From Bacteroidetes bacterium UBA2475 (GTDB taxonomy: Bacteria; Bacteroidota; Bacteroidia; B-17B0; Aurantibacillaceae), in the NCBI GenBank assembly GCA_002342065.1, contig DDPF01000018.1:1-64000 (forward strand): 64,000 nucleotides of DNA, given 5' to 3'. The notes under the pieces are model-generated. The model saw only the letters and a list, made by a program, of their open reading frames with translations, was not told where the DNA came from and ran no database searches. Position numbers and translations under genes: made by a program. Positions 51,547 through 60,184 of this stretch are shown piece after piece (position 1 is the stretch's first letter; each line of letters opens with the position of its first letter).

Positions 51547-53106
51547 ATGTTAAAGAGAATTTTATTCGTATTTATACTGTGTTCGATTGCTCTAAAAGAC
51601 CGGGCCCAGTTTTTAGATAAAAAATTTTATTTGGTTGATTCTATCGAAAAAAAAGAAACCAATAAAAACGATTTTATATTAATTGATTCTAACTTAAAAA
51701 TATTTAACGCAAGTAATTCGGACACCTTAAAGCTCAACCTTTTAAGCGAGATCATTGAAAATTGCAACGACGAAAATATCTGGCCACGTTATAATCGTTT
51801 AATGTATTCAACAGCAGAAGCCTTGGCCCAAAAAGAACAAAACACTTTCCTCAAAAATAAATTCCTTTCTAAAAAAGCTTTAGCTATAAATAATTATGGT
51901 TTTTACATTCAAAATTACACAAGCACACCTATTAGATCTTTAAAACTTTATAACGAAGCTGCCCGAATACAAGAAGAGATAGGAGATAAAACAAACCTGG
52001 TAGTAACAAATAATAATATTGCTAATTTATATTACGCAAATGGCAAAATATTGGAGTCTATTGATATTTACCATAAAACAATAAAATTGCAGGAAGAACT
52101 TAAAAATATTAATGGTTTAACACCTTTATTAAATAACCTTGGCGAAGTGTATTTGTTTTTAGGAGACACAAACAAAGCATATTTTTATATTAAAAGGGCC
52201 TTATCAACCGCGGTACAAAGTGGTGATAAAAGAATAATCGCACAGGAGTTTCAAAACATTGGTATTTTGGCCTATAACCGCGGACAAAAAAACTATGCTT
52301 TTGTTTGCTTAAAAAAAGCATTAGCGCTCAGGGAAGAAATTGGTGACCTTGCCGGAGTTTGTAAATCTAAAATGAATCTGTCGGTATTATACATGGTAGA
52401 AAAGAATTATAAGGTATCGCAAAACTATTTAAATGAAGTCGAGCCTATAGCTACTAAAACAGGTAATCTCCAGGTGCAACAGTTATATCACTCAGGAAAA
52501 GGACAATTATATTCATCTCTGCGCGACAATAAGATGGCAATTATTGAATTTGAAAAAGCAATAAAACTGACCCGTAAGATAGGTTCATTGCAAGATGAAA
52601 TGAAAATAATTACAAATCTAATTGTCCTGTACTATAATGTAGGTGATAATGCAAAAGAACTGGAAATGCGCCGAAGACAATATGAAATAAACAAATTACT
52701 TAATGGCTCAGAACTGAGGCGAAATGCCTTAAGGAAAGATTATGAATTCGAATACGCAAAAAAAGAACAGGATTTTAAAATAGAACAGGCCATTAAAGAC
52801 GAAAAAGCAAGATCAGAAAAAAGAAAACAAAAATTTGTTACAGTGGGCATTTCATTTATTTTGTTACTTACACTTATTTTTTCATTCTTTATTTTTAAGG
52901 CTTTTAAACTCAGTAAACACAAAAATGTTATTATCTCAAGTCAAAAACAAGAGGTGGAAGAAAAAAAACGTTTAATTGAAGAGAAGCAAAAAGAAATTAT
53001 AGAAAGTATAACATACGCCCGGCGTATTCAGCAATCCCTGCTTCCAACAGAAAAATATATTGAAAAAAATTTAACTAAATACCAGGGCAAAAATCAGACA
53101 AAATAA
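51547..53106 (+). CDS. TPR protein with membrane helix and truncated phosphatase-type linker
   Basis: A 519-residue exported protein. Signal peptide ending KDRAQ; five to seven TPR units over about 120-380 (for example TNLVVTNNNIANLYYANGKIL, PLLNNLGEVYLFLGDTNKAY, KSKMNLSVLYMVEKNYKVS); a basic coiled coil; one membrane helix (FVTVGISFILLLTLIFSFFIF, about 432-452); then a second coiled coil and ESITYARRIQQSLLPTEKYIEKN. The last block normally precedes a SpoIIE/PP2C or kinase domain, but the gene ends 10 residues later. It shares the ending with the protein at 1474-2205. Likely a signalling scaffold. Confidence 0.75.
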   Translation: MLKRILFVFILCSIALKDRAQFLDKKFYLVDSIEKKETNKNDFILIDSNLKIFNASNSDTLKLNLLSEIIENCNDENIWPRYNRLMYSTAEALAQKEQNTFLKNKFLSKKALAINNYGFYIQNYTSTPIRSLKLYNEAARIQEEIGDKTNLVVTNNNIANLYYANGKILESIDIYHKTIKLQEELKNINGLTPLLNNLGEVYLFLGDTNKAYFYIKRALSTAVQSGDKRIIAQEFQNIGILAYNRGQKNYAFVCLKKALALREEIGDLAGVCKSKMNLSVLYMVEKNYKVSQNYLNEVEPIATKTGNLQVQQLYHSGKGQLYSSLRDNKMAIIEFEKAIKLTRKIGSLQDEMKIITNLIVLYYNVGDNAKELEMRRRQYEINKLLNGSELRRNALRKDYEFEYAKKEQDFKIEQAIKDEKARSEKRKQKFVTVGISFILLLTLIFSFFIFKAFKLSKHKNVIISSQKQEVEEKKRLIEEKQKEIIESITYARRIQQSLLPTEKYIEKNLTKYQGKNQTK

Positions 53107-53221
53107 ACTGATCTTTATCATTTATCGGTCATTCCGTCAGAGTATTTTCAAAAAACCCGCCTTATTTTCCTGAATTAAACTTGGAACGTTTTATGATTGC
53201 TTAATTGTAAATATTACTATT

Positions 53222-55816
53222 ATGAATTTGAATAACTATACCATAAAATCGCAGGAAGCCATTCAGCAGGCCTTACAATTAGCTACCATTAATGGTAACC
53301 AGGCAATTGAAACAGGGCACATTTTAAAGGCTATTCTTGAAACAGATGAGAACGTAACGCCCTTTATATTAAAAAAATTAAATGTTAATCAGGTAACATT
53401 TACAAGGCTAATTGAGAGCGTTATCAACTCTTACCCAAAGGTAACTGGTGGACAACCTTATCTTTCAAACGCGGCCAACCAAGCCCTAGCAAAAGCTGCA
53501 TCTTTTTTAAAAGAATATAAAGATGAGTATGTATCTATAGAGCATTTATTACTTGGTTTACTAAGCGCTGGCGATAGCACTTCTAACCTTATGAAAGATG
53601 CAGGTTTAAAAGAAAAAGACCTTAAAGCCGCCATTACAGAACTAAGAAAAGGCGAAAGGGTTACAAGCCAATCGGCAGAAGAAACATACAACAGTTTAAA
53701 TAAATTTGCTGTTAATTTAAATCAGCAGGCCAGAAACGGCAAGCTCGATCCCGTTATTGGGCGTGACGAAGAAATTCGCCGTGTATTACAGATACTTTCG
53801 CGCCGTTCAAAGAACAATCCAATTTTAGTGGGAGAGCCCGGTGTTGGTAAAACCGCTATAGCAGAGGGTTTAGCGCACAGGATAATTAATGGTGACGTGC
53901 CCGAGAATTTAAAATCCAAACAAGTTTATGCCTTAGATATGGGTGCTTTAATTGCAGGCGCAAAATTTAAAGGTGAATTCGAAGAGCGTTTAAAATCGGT
54001 AATAAAAGAAGTTATTGGAAGTAATGGCGATGTTATTTTGTTCATTGACGAGATACACACTTTAGTTGGAGCCGGTGGTGGTGGCGACGGCGCGATGGAT
54101 GCCGCAAACATTTTAAAACCTGCATTAGCGCGTGGTGAATTAAGAGCTATTGGAGCAACGACTTTAAATGAGTATCAAAAATATTTTGAAAAAGATAAAG
54201 CATTAGAACGTCGTTTTCAAAAAGTAATGGTGGATGAACCAAGTACTGAAGATGCCATTTCTATTTTACGTGGTATTAAAGAAAAATACGAAGCGCATCA
54301 TAAAGTAAGGATAAAAGATGAGGCTATTATTGCTGCTGTTGAACAAAGTCAGCGTTACATCAGCGATCGTTTTTTGCCGGATAAAGCAATTGATCTAATG
54401 GATGAAGCTGCTTCTAAATTAAGAATGCAGATCAACTCTATGCCAATTGAATTGGATGAAGCCGAGCGTAAAATAATGCAATTAGAAATTGAACGGGAAG
54501 CGATTAAACGTGATAATGATGAACAAAGGATCAATGCACTTAATAAAGATATTGCTAACTGGCAGGAGAAAAGAACCATTTTGCGCGCAAGATGGCAATC
54601 TGAAAAAGAAGTGATTGAAGGCGTTCAAAAAATAAAATTAGAAATTGAAGAATTAAAACAGCAAGCCACTAATTTCGAAAAACAAGGTGATTATGGCAAG
54701 GTGGCCGAGATCCGCTATGGTAAAGTAAAAGAAGCCGAAGCAAAATTATCCGAGTTTGAAACAAAATTAGCCGAAGCAAAAGAAAATGGTTCGCAATTAT
54801 TAAAAGAAGAAGTAGACAGCGAAGATATTGCTGCTGTAATTAGCGCATGGACAGGTATTCCGGTTAGCCGAATGTTGCAAAGTGAAAAAGAGAAATTACT
54901 TTTATTGGAAGATGAATTGCACAAACGTGTGGTTGGTCAACATGAAGCAATTGAAAGTATTGCCGATGCGGTGCGTAGAAGCAAAGCGGGTTTACAGGAT
55001 AGTAAACGCCCTATTGGCTCTTTTATTTTTTTAGGAACAACCGGTGTAGGTAAAACAGAATTAGCAAAAGCACTTGCGGAATTTTTATTCAATAATGAAA
55101 ATTCTATGACAAGAATTGACATGAGCGAATACCAAGAGCGCCATGCTGTAAGCAGATTAATTGGCGCGCCTCCGGGTTATGTTGGTTACGATGAAGGCGG
55201 GCAATTGACCGAAGCTGTGAGAAGGCGCCCCTACTCTGTTATTTTGCTGGACGAAATAGAAAAAGCGCATCCTGATGTTTTTAATATTTTGCTACAGGTA
55301 TTGGATGATGGAAGATTGACCGATAACAAAGGCCGGGTAGTTAATTTTAAAAATACAATTATCATTATGACCAGTAATATTGGTTCGCACATTATTCAGG
55401 AAAACTATGATAAGATAACTGAAAAAAATAAAGAAGATGTACTAGCAAAAACAAAACTGGAAGTGTTTGAGTTGCTAAAAAAATCAATTCGCCCAGAATT
55501 TTTAAACAGAATAGATGAAGTGATCATGTTTGAACCATTAACGAGAGAAAATGTCACTGAAATTGTAAAAATTCAGTTCAACCAAATTCAGGAATTATTG
55601 GCTCAGCAACATGTAAGTATAAAAATAACCGAAGAAGCTATTGATTGGTTGGCACAACTTGGTTACGATCCTCAATTTGGAGCAAGGCCGGTAAAACGTG
55701 TCATACAAAAACAGATCTTAAATGAGCTTTCAAAGCAAATACTTTCAGGTAAAATAAATAAGGAAAAGGAGATTATTTTGGATATGATCGATAATAAGTT
55801 CGTATTCAGGAACTAA
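53222..55816 (+). CDS. clpB: ATP-dependent chaperone ClpB
   Basis: An 864-residue Hsp100 disaggregase. N domain (two Clp_N repeats, 1-145); AAA-1 with Walker A GEPGVGKT at 204-211 and VILFIDEIHTLVGAGG; a long coiled-coil M domain at about 405-530 (KQQATNFEKQGDYGKVAEIRYGKV); AAA-2 with Walker A GTTGVGKT at 605-612, VILLDEIEKAHPDV and NRIDEVIMFEPL. The M domain separates ClpB from ClpA/ClpC and there is no ClpP-binding loop. It resolves aggregates with DnaK. A strong terminator follows. Confidence 0.97.
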   Translation: MNLNNYTIKSQEAIQQALQLATINGNQAIETGHILKAILETDENVTPFILKKLNVNQVTFTRLIESVINSYPKVTGGQPYLSNAANQALAKAASFLKEYKDEYVSIEHLLLGLLSAGDSTSNLMKDAGLKEKDLKAAITELRKGERVTSQSAEETYNSLNKFAVNLNQQARNGKLDPVIGRDEEIRRVLQILSRRSKNNPILVGEPGVGKTAIAEGLAHRIINGDVPENLKSKQVYALDMGALIAGAKFKGEFEERLKSVIKEVIGSNGDVILFIDEIHTLVGAGGGGDGAMDAANILKPALARGELRAIGATTLNEYQKYFEKDKALERRFQKVMVDEPSTEDAISILRGIKEKYEAHHKVRIKDEAIIAAVEQSQRYISDRFLPDKAIDLMDEAASKLRMQINSMPIELDEAERKIMQLEIEREAIKRDNDEQRINALNKDIANWQEKRTILRARWQSEKEVIEGVQKIKLEIEELKQQATNFEKQGDYGKVAEIRYGKVKEAEAKLSEFETKLAEAKENGSQLLKEEVDSEDIAAVISAWTGIPVSRMLQSEKEKLLLLEDELHKRVVGQHEAIESIADAVRRSKAGLQDSKRPIGSFIFLGTTGVGKTELAKALAEFLFNNENSMTRIDMSEYQERHAVSRLIGAPPGYVGYDEGGQLTEAVRRRPYSVILLDEIEKAHPDVFNILLQVLDDGRLTDNKGRVVNFKNTIIIMTSNIGSHIIQENYDKITEKNKEDVLAKTKLEVFELLKKSIRPEFLNRIDEVIMFEPLTRENVTEIVKIQFNQIQELLAQQHVSIKITEEAIDWLAQLGYDPQFGARPVKRVIQKQILNELSKQILSGKINKEKEIILDMIDNKFVFRN

Positions 55817-55841
55817 ACCTTTTAACAAATCAGAAATCTAG

Positions 55842-55884
55842 AGAGGATTTATGCCCTAAAATTTGGCATCTATCCTCTTTTTTT
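55842..55884 (+). terminator. rho-independent terminator of clpB
   Basis: Stem agaggatttatgcc (55842-55855) and ggcatctatcctct (55865-55878), paired at all but two positions around a 9-nt loop, followed by a run of seven T. It isolates clpB from the surface-protein operon starting 28 bp later. Confidence 0.85.
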
Positions 55885-55911
55885 ATATCTTTAGCTATAT
55901 ATTTTTAAAGC

Positions 55912-57576
55912 ATGCTAAGGTTTTTTACTGTTTTATTTTTTCTTGTTACTTTTAAAGTAAGTGCTCAAACCTCGGCACCAAAACTCATCAACTACCAGGG
56001 TGTTGCCAGAGACCCTGCAGGAGTTCCAATTACTGCGCCATTCGATATTCAATTTATTATAAAAGACATTTCACAGGTCGTTCATAACGAAACGCAAAAT
56101 GGTATACAACCAAACGCTTTAGGTCTTTTTACTACTAAAATCGGCATCTCGCCTACCTTTACCTATAGCGGCTGGGGCAGTAGCAATTTGCAATTGGAGA
56201 TCTGGATAAAAGCGGGCGCCACCTTTACACAGGTTGGAACACAGCAATTAGTAAGTGTGCCTTATGCTTTATTTGCTAATGATGTTCACTCTTCATACAA
56301 TAGTAATGTACTAACAATTGGTGCCAATTCTTATAGCATTTCATCAGGATCGGCAGCGACTCCCACAATTAACGGAACAGGCCTTGTTACAGTAACTCCA
56401 AATACTGGTCCGATTTATACAGTAAATGTACCAACACCAACAATAAATTTTTCTGCCAATACATTAATTTATTCGCAAGGCACATTTGTTACTTCTTCTA
56501 CTCCTTTTAATCCAACTATTAATGGCGATGCTTTTGGGCCTATTTCTACAACCACTGTTGCTGCTTTAAGAAATATTCCTATAGCCAATGTTACTCCCTT
56601 TGCAAATCAGGTTTTAACATATAATGGCAGTGCATGGACACCGAGTCTTTCCGCGGCAGCTCCTGCTGGATGGAGCTTAATGGGTAACAGTGGCACAAGT
56701 GCGCTTAATTATATTGGCACAAGTGATGCCGCAGATTTATCAATTAGAACAAGCGGAACTACTAAAGTAACTGTGAAAGTAGGTGGAAACGTAGGTATTG
56801 GTACAGTATCTCCAAACACAAAGCTGGATGTGCTTGAATCTACGGCGAGTCTTCCTGCTATTACAGCTAAAAACACAAGCGCCGCAGGAAATAGTTCGGC
56901 TGTAGGTATTTTAGGTGAAACAAATAATACAGACGTTAACGCAGCAGGTGTATTTGGTAATAATACAAATAATGGTAGTGGCGTAATAGGTAGAACAAAC
57001 TCTACTAATTCAAATGCATCCGGCGTTTTGGGCGAAAACACAAGTGCGGGTCCATCCGTGCGTGGAATAAAAAACTCTACCGTAACAATTGGTGGTGCAG
57101 GTAAATTTGAGATACAAGCAGTAGGTAATAATAATGATGCAGTGTTTGCTATAACTCAAGGTACAGGCGCCGCAGTTCATGCCGCAACAGGCACATCAAC
57201 AGCCTCAGCATTATCTTTACTACTTAATAACGGACATATAAAGTCGGTGCAATCAGCCTCTGCTATTGTTAGTAAAGGAGCTGCCGTTGGAAATGCTACA
57301 ATTGGTGGTTCAGGACCAACAACGGATGTTGCCGGTGAAATAAGTTTTAATACTCAATCACCAATTTCAGGTACATCGCCGTTTGAAGTTGCAAAAGTAA
57401 CTTTTGCTAGAGCTTATGATACAACACCATCTGTAATTGTAAGTCCACGAAATGGCACGGCCGCAGGTTATCCATTTTTCGTTTCTCCTTCTATTTCAGG
57501 TTTTTCAATATTCTTCGTTGGCTCGCCACCAACATTCAGTAATTTTCAATACACATATATTGTAATAGGGCATTGA
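55912..57576 (+). CDS. tail-fibre-like surface protein with NYQGVAR N-terminal domain (copy 1)
   Basis: A 554-residue exported protein. Signal peptide ending KVSAQ, then the Bacteroidota-specific N-terminal module LINYQGVARDPAGVPITAPF with VSVPYALFAN closing it (residues 20-120). A Gly/Thr/Asn-rich beta-structured middle follows with repeats (GILGETNNTDVNAAGVFGNN, GVIGRTNSTNSNASGVLGEN). The C-terminal sandwich (VAKVTFARAYDTTPSVIVSP, FQYTYIVIGH) resembles tail-fibre knob or H-type lectin folds. It is paralogous to the next gene. Its stop overlaps the next start (TGATG). Likely an adhesin or surface fibre. Confidence 0.75.
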   Translation: MLRFFTVLFFLVTFKVSAQTSAPKLINYQGVARDPAGVPITAPFDIQFIIKDISQVVHNETQNGIQPNALGLFTTKIGISPTFTYSGWGSSNLQLEIWIKAGATFTQVGTQQLVSVPYALFANDVHSSYNSNVLTIGANSYSISSGSAATPTINGTGLVTVTPNTGPIYTVNVPTPTINFSANTLIYSQGTFVTSSTPFNPTINGDAFGPISTTTVAALRNIPIANVTPFANQVLTYNGSAWTPSLSAAAPAGWSLMGNSGTSALNYIGTSDAADLSIRTSGTTKVTVKVGGNVGIGTVSPNTKLDVLESTASLPAITAKNTSAAGNSSAVGILGETNNTDVNAAGVFGNNTNNGSGVIGRTNSTNSNASGVLGENTSAGPSVRGIKNSTVTIGGAGKFEIQAVGNNNDAVFAITQGTGAAVHAATGTSTASALSLLLNNGHIKSVQSASAIVSKGAAVGNATIGGSGPTTDVAGEISFNTQSPISGTSPFEVAKVTFARAYDTTPSVIVSPRNGTAAGYPFFVSPSISGFSIFFVGSPPTFSNFQYTYIVIGH

Positions 57577-59354
57577 TGAACAAATTTTTACATATACTAC
57601 TTTTAGCACTTATTACACTTCCTGTTTTTTCGCAGGTGCCTAATAAAATTAACTACCAGGGCGTTGCAAGAAATTCTATTGGTAATCCAATTGCAAACCA
57701 AACTATTGGTTTGCAATTTAAAATTTCCACCTCAGCCAGTTCTAATTTTTATACCGAAACTCAGCCTTCGGTTCAAACAAATTCACTTGGGTTATTTGCA
57801 ACTAAAATTGGCGAAATAATCCCATTACCTTTAACAGGTTGGGAAAATTTACCAGTTATTTTAACTGTATCAATAAATGATGGTAACGGTTTCACACCAT
57901 TACCAACACAGACATTAGCTAGTGTGCCTTATGCCTTATATGCATTAAGATCTGGTAACGCTTTACCCACAGGTACGCTAAATGGCCAAACACTTTTTTG
58001 GGACAATTTTGCTTTGCCTCCAGCATGGAAAATAGATAATAATTTAACTAACGATGGAAATCATGTTGGTATAGGTATAATTCCCGCAGGTTTAAAAAAC
58101 AGACTACATGTAACAACTATAGATCCCAATGACAGTTCTGTTGTTTTTAGCGTACACCTTAATGCAACATCAAAAACTGCCGCTTTTAGAGGTATTGCAA
58201 GTGGAAGTAGTCCTTCTAACAGCGGTAATCCATTTTCAACAGCAATTTTTGGATCTCAATATTTTGGCATTAATAGTGGCTCAGGAATTGCTGTTGGGTC
58301 TTATGGTCAAGGACTTGCGGATTCTCTCGCTATTGGTTTAGCAGGAATTGCAACAGTTACAAATTCTACTGGGAAAGCGATTGGTTTGTATGCCTCTTCG
58401 CCACTTCCTACGGGTGATAATTTTGCTGCAATTTTCGATAAAGGAAAAGTTTTAATAAATGATTCATTATTTTTTGGGTCTACTGCAAACCCGGGAAATT
58501 TTGGTGATGTATTAACCAGAAGTTCTACCGGAAAAGTAAGATGGCAAACACCTGGCGCCGTTGGCAGCGGACCATTTACTAATTCGGCAAACTACATACA
58601 TGCGGCTTCAAGTTTTACAACTAACCGGATCGTTTTTGGTGTTCCTTACCCTGCCGGAGGATTCCCTTTTCTTAGTAGAGTTACAGTAGTCAACAACTCC
58701 GTTAATGTTGGAGATACGTCGCTGTCCGTTTATCAGTTTAACAGCTCAAAACCCGCATTTTATTCCGAAGCAAAAGGAAGTGGCTTTGCTATAAGCGCTA
58801 AAAGCCCTTCAGTTTTTCCGAACGCTTATGCTGGTTTTTTTGATGGCGGAATTATAACAAAAGGAAAAAACAGTGCTAACAGTGCTTTTAGTCTACTCGT
58901 AAAAGATGTTGTTAATACAGATTTATTCTCTGTAAGAAATGATGGTAACGTTGGCATTGGAACGATCAATCCATCTGTAAATTCACGTTTAGCAATTAAA
59001 GACGGGCATTTTCAAACACAACAAACAATTGGGCCAACGATAATAGGTAATAATAATGCTGTAGCAGCTTTCTGGAATGGTAACTCAACTGACGTTGCCG
59101 GGATAATTGAGATCCAAATAAACGCCTCGCCATTACCTGGTGCGCAGGCTACTGTAACATTTAATAAAACTTATAACACTTCCCCTATTGTTGTTATTAC
59201 ACCAATGAATAATTTCTATGGTGCAAAAGCGGTTGCTTTAAGTGATGTATTTGTTACAACTTCCACAAGTGGTTTTACAATTAATTTTAACGTCGCTTAT
59301 CCAATTCCAAGTTGCACTATGTATTTTAACTATATAGTAATTGAAGGAAATTAA
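57576..59354 (+). CDS. tail-fibre-like surface protein with NYQGVAR N-terminal domain (copy 2)
   Basis: A 592-residue paralog of the preceding protein. ATG 57576 overlaps the previous stop as TGATG; the TTG three bases earlier is not needed. Signal peptide ending PVFSQ; KINYQGVARNSIGNPIANQ; LASVPYALYAL; a repeat-poor middle with NVGIGTINPSVNSRLAIKDG, a phrase common to trimeric tail-fibre proteins; and the C-terminal sandwich ATVTFNKTYNTSPIVVITPM ending MYFNYIVIEGN. It shares both ends with copy 1 but has a different centre. No sorting domain is visible. Confidence 0.75.
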   Translation: MNKFLHILLLALITLPVFSQVPNKINYQGVARNSIGNPIANQTIGLQFKISTSASSNFYTETQPSVQTNSLGLFATKIGEIIPLPLTGWENLPVILTVSINDGNGFTPLPTQTLASVPYALYALRSGNALPTGTLNGQTLFWDNFALPPAWKIDNNLTNDGNHVGIGIIPAGLKNRLHVTTIDPNDSSVVFSVHLNATSKTAAFRGIASGSSPSNSGNPFSTAIFGSQYFGINSGSGIAVGSYGQGLADSLAIGLAGIATVTNSTGKAIGLYASSPLPTGDNFAAIFDKGKVLINDSLFFGSTANPGNFGDVLTRSSTGKVRWQTPGAVGSGPFTNSANYIHAASSFTTNRIVFGVPYPAGGFPFLSRVTVVNNSVNVGDTSLSVYQFNSSKPAFYSEAKGSGFAISAKSPSVFPNAYAGFFDGGIITKGKNSANSAFSLLVKDVVNTDLFSVRNDGNVGIGTINPSVNSRLAIKDGHFQTQQTIGPTIIGNNNAVAAFWNGNSTDVAGIIEIQINASPLPGAQATVTFNKTYNTSPIVVITPMNNFYGAKAVALSDVFVTTSTSGFTINFNVAYPIPSCTMYFNYIVIEGN

Positions 59355-59368
59355 TATTATTTTTTAAA

Positions 59369-60172
59369 ATGAAAGACATTAAAAAAATACATGAAATAAA
59401 ATTTTACGAAAAAATATTATTTTTATTTTTATTTGTTTCGCTCACTAATATTAGTGCTCAAACAATTACACCGCAGGTAATAAACTCTGCCGGCGGCAAT
59501 TGGACATTACCCAACGGTACAACTATTTCTGATAATGTTGGCGAACCATTTGTTACAACTATCGCAAACGGTAACAATGCAATTACACAAGGTTTTTTGC
59601 AAAATTTTGTAATTGCAAATGTGTTTTCTGTGAGTGTGCAAAAAAATGATGTAAGCTGCAAAGATAAAAATGATGGAAATATTTCGATCGGATTAACATC
59701 TAACATACCCAGCCCGCAAATAAATTATTTTTGGATACCCCAATCACTTTGTCCACTTGATGATTGTAATAGTATTGACAGTCTAAAACCCGGAACTTAC
59801 ACCGTTACAGTAAAAATATCTTATTACATTGGCTCTGTGCAAAAAGATACCAGTATTACAAAACAAGTAACTATTGATGATGTTAACGAGCCTTGCAAAG
59901 TTAAAATTTACAATGGTGTTACTGCCAATGGCGACGGCGTTAATGATGTTTTTACAATAGATAATATTAGCGAATTTCCTAAGAACCATCTTTCTATTTA
60001 TAACCGCTGGGGGCAATTACTTTATGATGAGGACGGTTATGATAATGTTACAAAATTCTGGCCAAGAAAAGATGAACTAACAAAGTTAAACTCCACAACC
60101 TATTTTTATGTTTTAAAATTAGGTGATGGTAGCGGACTCATAAAAGGTTGGATAGAGCTTTTGAAAGATTAA
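59369..60172 (+). CDS. secreted protein with type B T9SS (gliding motility-associated) C-terminal domain
   Basis: A 267-residue exported protein. After the signal peptide (ILFLFLFVSLTNISAQ) there is a beta-rich domain (GGNWTLPNGTTISDNVGEPF), an SprB-like repeat (VSVQKNDVSCKDKNDGNISI), and the type B sorting domain at about 180-267 (VKIYNGVTANGDGVNDVFTI, NHLSIYNRWGQLLYDEDGY, TYFYVLKLGDG, KGWIELLKD). Type B domains depend on a PorP/SprF partner, and one is encoded two genes downstream. Confidence 0.88.
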   Translation: MKDIKKIHEIKFYEKILFLFLFVSLTNISAQTITPQVINSAGGNWTLPNGTTISDNVGEPFVTTIANGNNAITQGFLQNFVIANVFSVSVQKNDVSCKDKNDGNISIGLTSNIPSPQINYFWIPQSLCPLDDCNSIDSLKPGTYTVTVKISYYIGSVQKDTSITKQVTIDDVNEPCKVKIYNGVTANGDGVNDVFTIDNISEFPKNHLSIYNRWGQLLYDEDGYDNVTKFWPRKDELTKLNSTTYFYVLKLGDGSGLIKGWIELLKD

Positions 60173-60184
60173 AACAATTAAATA

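Noticed and set aside
53458..55122. Several frames antisense to clpB
   Set aside because: Long antisense frames are a by-product of clpB codon use; none has a promoter or a recognisable product.
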